Positions 60,807 to 64,000 of a stretch of DNA of 64,000 nt are shown here, in pieces. This stretch comes from G965222535 sp965222535. Lineage in GTDB: Bacteria > Pseudomonadota > Gammaproteobacteria > HK1. The position numbers were made by a program, and so were the translations under genes. The stretch covers positions 2,480,001 through 2,544,000 of the forward strand of contig OZ244957.1 of the NCBI GenBank assembly GCA_965222535.1, given 5' to 3'. Within the stretch, counting starts at the first letter, position 1, and each line of letters begins with the position of its first letter. The notes beneath the pieces were generated by a model. That model was not told where the DNA came from. It was given only the letters and a program-made list of their open reading frames with translations, and ran no database searches.

Positions 60807-61861
60807 CGCCTAGGGGTTACAGCGGGCCGCCAGCGAAAGCGCAAGACAAAAGCGCCGGCGCGGAGGTGGTCGTGCGTGCGCCAGCAGCGCACGGTGACAC
60901 GCCGCTGCTGCGGGTGCGCAACGTGTCGGTCAGCATTCCGCACCGCCGCGGTGAGTTATTGCCGCTCAAACAGCTGTCGTTTGACCTGTGGCCGGGCGAG
61001 ATCCTCGGTTTCGTTGGCGAATCTGGTGCGGGCAAGTCGATCACCGCGGCAGCTATCGTCGGCCTAATCGATCCGCCCGGGCGGATCAGCAGCGGGCGCA
61101 TCTGGTTGCATGGCGAGCGCATTGATACCAACCCGCAAGCGATCAGAGGCAAGCGTATCGGCATCATCTTCCAGGATCCGCTAAGTAGCCTCAATCCGCT
61201 GCGTACCATTGGCGATCAGCTGATCGAGACGATTCGCGCCCATGCTGCGATGTCGCCCGCCGCCGCGCGCACGTACGCATTGCAGCTGCTGCAAGAGGTC
61301 GGCATCGCCGTCGATCGTTTCACTGCCTACCCGCATCAGTTTTCTGGGGGCATGCGCCAGCGCATCGTTATCGCGCTGGCGTTGGCACCGCAGCCGGATC
61401 TGATCATTGCCGACGAGCCGACCACCGCTTTGGATGCGTCAGTGCAGGCGCAAGTGTTGGAATTGCTGCAGCGCATTTGTCGCCAACGCCGTGCGGCGGT
61501 GATCCTGATCACCCACGATATGGGTGTGATCGCCGAGATCACCGAGCGCGTGGCGGTGTTTTATGCCGGCAGGTTGGTTGAGAGCGGTGCCACCGCAGCG
61601 GTGCTTAGCGACCCGCGACACCCTTACACGCAAGGACTGATCGCCTCTACCCCATCGATTAGCGAGAGCGATATCGACACCATCATGCCCCAGATCCCTG
61701 GTGCCATGCCGCGCCTTGATGACATCCCTTCTGGCTGCGCCTTCCACCCGCGCTGCCCTCATTGCGGCGCACGCTGCCGGCGTGAGAGGCCCGGGTTGAT
61801 ACCAGCGCAAACATCGCGCACAGTTGCCTGCTGGTTGTATGACGCGGAGCAGGGACGCTGA
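60803..61861 (+). CDS. oppD: Peptide ABC transporter ATPase (OppD-like)
   Basis: 352 residues. GFVGESGAGKS (Walker A), IFQDPLSSLNPL (Q loop), FSGGMRQRIVIALALA (signature), LIIADEPTTALD (Walker B) and ITHDMG (H loop). The oligopeptide-specific C-terminus HPYTQGL..GCAFHPRCPHCGARC may bind an iron-sulfur cluster in this family. The N-terminal 30 residues are Ala-rich and variable. Starts in a 4-nt overlap with oppC. Confidence 0.95.
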   Translation: MTPRGYSGPPAKAQDKSAGAEVVVRAPAAHGDTPLLRVRNVSVSIPHRRGELLPLKQLSFDLWPGEILGFVGESGAGKSITAAAIVGLIDPPGRISSGRIWLHGERIDTNPQAIRGKRIGIIFQDPLSSLNPLRTIGDQLIETIRAHAAMSPAAARTYALQLLQEVGIAVDRFTAYPHQFSGGMRQRIVIALALAPQPDLIIADEPTTALDASVQAQVLELLQRICRQRRAAVILITHDMGVIAEITERVAVFYAGRLVESGATAAVLSDPRHPYTQGLIASTPSISESDIDTIMPQIPGAMPRLDDIPSGCAFHPRCPHCGARCRRERPGLIPAQTSRTVACWLYDAEQGR

Positions 61862-61865
61862 TCGC

Positions 61866-62795
61866 ATGGACGTTGGTATGAGCGCCAAAGCGGGTGCGCT
61901 AAGCAACCCTGAAGCGGATGGCGCATACATTGTCGTCAAACGCGTGAGTCGCGTGTTTGATGGCTCCGATCCGTTGTTGATGCGTCTATTTCTGAGAGGT
62001 CGTAAGCGCTGCCTGATGGCTGTCGATAACGTCAGCTTCGTCATCCAACGCGGTAAAACCTACGCCTTAGTCGGCGAAAGCGGTTGCGGCAAATCGACCC
62101 TCGCGAATATGGTCGTTGGGCTGTTGCCGCCGAGCCGCGGCGTTATCCATATTGGCGGTCATGATCTGTTCGATCGCAACATTGCCGAGGCGCTCCATCG
62201 GCGCGTACGCCAGTCCATCCAGATGATCTTCCAATCACCTTACGCCAGCCTTAATCCGCGCTGGCAGGTCGGCAGCATCTTGGCCGAGCCGATCAAGGCT
62301 TTCGGCCTCATCAACGACCGCCAGCAACGGCGGCGGCGTGTGTTGCAGTTGCTTGAGCAGGTTGGCCTTTCAGCCAGCGACAGCCGGCGCTATCCGCATG
62401 AATTCTCTGGCGGTCAGCGGCAACGCATCTCGATCGCACGCGCCCTCGCCTCGCAGCCATCGTTTATCGTTTGCGACGAACCCACCTCAGCGCTTGACGT
62501 CTCGATTCAGGCACAGGTTCTGAACTTGCTCAAACAACTGCAACGCGAACTCGGCCTGACATACCTCTTCATCAGCCATGATCTCGCCGTGGTGCGCGTC
62601 ATGGCGCATCGCATCGGCGTCCTCCAACACGGTCACTTGGTTGAAGAGCAAGACGCGCGACAGTTGTTTCAGACGCCGCAATCGGATCACACCAAAATGC
62701 TGCTCGCCGCCGCCCCAAAACATTATCCTAGGGCTACCCCCGAGGCAAAAGCGTTAACCACCACGCAACCGCCGGGCGTTAGCCGTGTGTGCTAA
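61866..62795 (+). CDS. oppF: Peptide ABC transporter ATPase (OppF-like)
   Basis: About 309 residues from ATG 61866, five bases after the oppD stop. LVGESGCGKSTLANMVVGLLPPSRG (Walker A), IFQSPYASLNPRW (Q loop), HEFSGGQRQRISIARALA (signature), FIVCDEPTSALDVSIQAQVL (Walker B), FISHDLAVV (H loop) and SDHTKMLLAA. It forms the heterodimeric motor with OppD. The N-terminus is uncertain: ATG 61878 or an upstream TTG (61824) are also open. Last gene of the operon. Confidence 0.93.
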   Translation: MDVGMSAKAGALSNPEADGAYIVVKRVSRVFDGSDPLLMRLFLRGRKRCLMAVDNVSFVIQRGKTYALVGESGCGKSTLANMVVGLLPPSRGVIHIGGHDLFDRNIAEALHRRVRQSIQMIFQSPYASLNPRWQVGSILAEPIKAFGLINDRQQRRRRVLQLLEQVGLSASDSRRYPHEFSGGQRQRISIARALASQPSFIVCDEPTSALDVSIQAQVLNLLKQLQRELGLTYLFISHDLAVVRVMAHRIGVLQHGHLVEEQDARQLFQTPQSDHTKMLLAAAPKHYPRATPEAKALTTTQPPGVSRVC

Positions 62796-63037
62796 GCTAA
62801 GCTGCCGCCGGCGTGAGCCCCTATACATGCGATGGATGCGGATGCGTCGCCGGGGAGCCTGCCGATAAGGCTGATAGGATTTCGCACAGGCGAGAAAAAT
62901 GCCCCTTCCCGCAATCATTTCGTGGTGCCGCTCGCAGGGTCAGCGAACGGCGCGCCGTAGGCGCTCCTGATTAAAAACAAAACGTTCCCACCCCATGGAC
63001 ATTCCAGAAGCGGTAACGCCAGCAGCAGAAGCAACGT

Positions 63038-63715
63038 ATGCCTGAGACCGCACCAGTGACATTCGCATTGGCGATCACCGGTGCTTCGGGTGCGCCTTAT
63101 GCTCTGCGCCTGCTGGCGATCCTACTGCAACAGCGCTACCGCGTACAGTTGATGATCTCGGGCCCGGGGCGCATGGTGCTGGCTACTGAGGCGGGGATCA
63201 ATCTACCGGCTAAGCCCAAGGCGGCAAAGGCTACGCTGGTGTCGCATTTCGAGTGCGATGCGGCGCTGTTGCAGGTGTACGCCAACGACGATTGGTTCGC
63301 CCCATTGGCCAGCGGCTCCAGCGCGCCGCGGGCGATGGTGATCTGTCCTTGCACCAGCGGTACGCTGGGGGCGATCGCTAACGGTCATAGCCGCAGCTTG
63401 ATTGAGCGCAGTGCTGAGGTCGTGCTGAAAGAGCGACGTCAACTGATCGTCGTCTTGCGCGAAACGCCGTATTCAATCATTACCATAGAGAATATGTTGC
63501 GCTTGGCGCGCGCCGGCGCGCTGATCTTGCCATCTAATCCAGGGTTTTACCACCAGCCGCGGACGCTCGCCGATGTTGTCGATTTTGTCGTGGCGCGGAT
63601 TCTCGACCATCTTGGGGTTGCGTTTGAGTTATTGCCGCGTTGGGGCCGGGAAGCGGCACCAACAGGTACAACGCCGAATGGGGAAACGGATTCTTCGGCT
63701 GCGCGCGATCCTTAG
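63038..63715 (+). CDS. ubiX: Flavin prenyltransferase UbiX
   Basis: 225 residues. ALAITGASGAPYALRLL is the FMN-binding start, followed by ICPCTSGTLGAIANGHSRSLIERSAEVVLKERRQLIVVLRETPYSIITIENMLRLARAGALILPSNPGFYHQP, which is nearly the family consensus. UbiX makes prenyl-FMN, the cofactor of the UbiD decarboxylase in ubiquinone synthesis. A short acidic tail of about 20 residues is extra. About 240 bp without a gene precede it. Confidence 0.97.
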   Translation: MPETAPVTFALAITGASGAPYALRLLAILLQQRYRVQLMISGPGRMVLATEAGINLPAKPKAAKATLVSHFECDAALLQVYANDDWFAPLASGSSAPRAMVICPCTSGTLGAIANGHSRSLIERSAEVVLKERRQLIVVLRETPYSIITIENMLRLARAGALILPSNPGFYHQPRTLADVVDFVVARILDHLGVAFELLPRWGREAAPTGTTPNGETDSSAARDP

Positions 63716-63818
63716 CCGCATCAGCGAAGGGCGTTTCAGGGGGCTTTTCAAAGGTCACTTAATGTGTCAGCCGCAAAGCTAGTAAAACCGGCGATGTCAG
63801 AAAGTCCATAACACGGGG

Positions 63819-63845
63819 CTTGATTTACACCCACTGCGCCATCAT
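63819..63845 (+). promoter_or_regulatory. Candidate sigma32 (heat-shock) promoter for clpB
   Basis: CTTGATT (63819-63825), an 11-bp spacer and CGCCATCAT (63837-63845) resemble the CTTGAA/CCCCATNT consensus. It lies about 40 bp before the clpB ATG. The spacing is slightly short, so this is only a candidate. Confidence 0.35.
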
Positions 63846-63884
63846 GTATCGCGGCATGGCGACACAGTATCGGAGCTGCAACCT

Positions 63885-64000
63885 ATGAGAATGGATAAGC
63901 TGACCAAACGTTTCCACCTTGCTTTCAGTGATGCCGGGAGCTTGGCTGTCGGACGCGGACACCAGTTCATTGAACCGCTGCATCTGCTGATCGCGTTGCT
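63885..64000 (+). CDS. clpB: ClpB disaggregase, N-terminal fragment (cut by window edge)
   Basis: The first 38 codons read [20 protein letters not shown] and continue to [12 protein letters not shown], matching the ClpB N-terminus ([20 protein letters not shown], then FIEPLHLMSALL). The gene runs off the window end. ClpB is the hexameric AAA+ disaggregase acting with DnaK. The start is clear because the homology begins at this Met. Confidence 0.9.
   Translation, partial: MRMDKLTKRFHLAFSDAGSLAVGRGHQFIEPLHLLIAL

Overview
The window is chromosomal DNA of a gammaproteobacterium, judged from gene content: two-subunit GlyQ/GlyS, RhlB, PriA, PBP1A, PpsR, an mtaD-ubiG-HAD phosphatase run, UbiX and ClpB. 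The clade is a guess. Heavy repeat load, conflict-type genes and a giant secreted protein would suit one of the large sulfur bacteria, but nothing here proves it. No rRNA, CRISPR array or replication origin was seen. One tRNA (Glu, CTC) is present.

Layout. 0-4.7 kb: a small Virulence_fact-family protein, tRNA-Glu, a cluster of repeats, a small exported protein, a HisA-like/nucleoside deoxyribosyltransferase-like fusion, and rhlB. 4.75-9.54 kb (minus strand): a tight four-gene nucleotide-metabolism unit. It encodes a YprB-exonuclease/DUF429/P-loop kinase fusion, a short PurA-family enzyme with the PurZ-type Asp-to-Ser change, a membrane-anchored dCTP deaminase/dUTPase-like protein and a deoxynucleoside kinase. 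This is the most interesting locus. 9.95-28.5 kb (minus strand): glyS, glyQ, gloB, an unknown gene plus TPR gene pair, serC, a DUF4062-FGE protein, priA, mrcA and ppsR. 28.9-36.5 kb (plus strand): E1alpha, E1beta and E2 of a 2-oxo acid dehydrogenase, a TSUP transporter, then mtaD, ubiG and a MupP/Gph-like phosphatase. 36.7-38.2 kb (minus strand): an NtrX-like regulator. 38.96-51.8 kb (plus strand): an AT-rich pair encoding a 3507-residue exported protein with C-terminal ricin-type lectin repeats and a TPR-secretin lipoprotein. 52.1-62.8 kb: an ABM-domain protein and an oligopeptide ABC transporter operon. That operon is split between its binding protein and first permease by an AT-rich island carrying two microgenes and a SIR2/P-loop NTPase gene. 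An IS481-type element has broken the NTPase gene inside its Walker A motif. 63.0-64.0 kb: ubiX and the start of clpB.

Two non-autonomous repeat families shape the window. R1 is about 143 bp with GATGATCTCGCAA-type inverted ends and has four full copies, two with clear target duplications. R2 is a nested palindrome of up to about 170 bp whose ends read CCTCGAAAAA/TTTTTCGAGG, in about fifteen full or partial copies. Copies sit between operon genes (glyQ/glyS), immediately at start codons (the 9539 gene), at stop codons (rhlB and the 54307 gene), and as inverted half-copies on both sides of the PurZ-like cluster.
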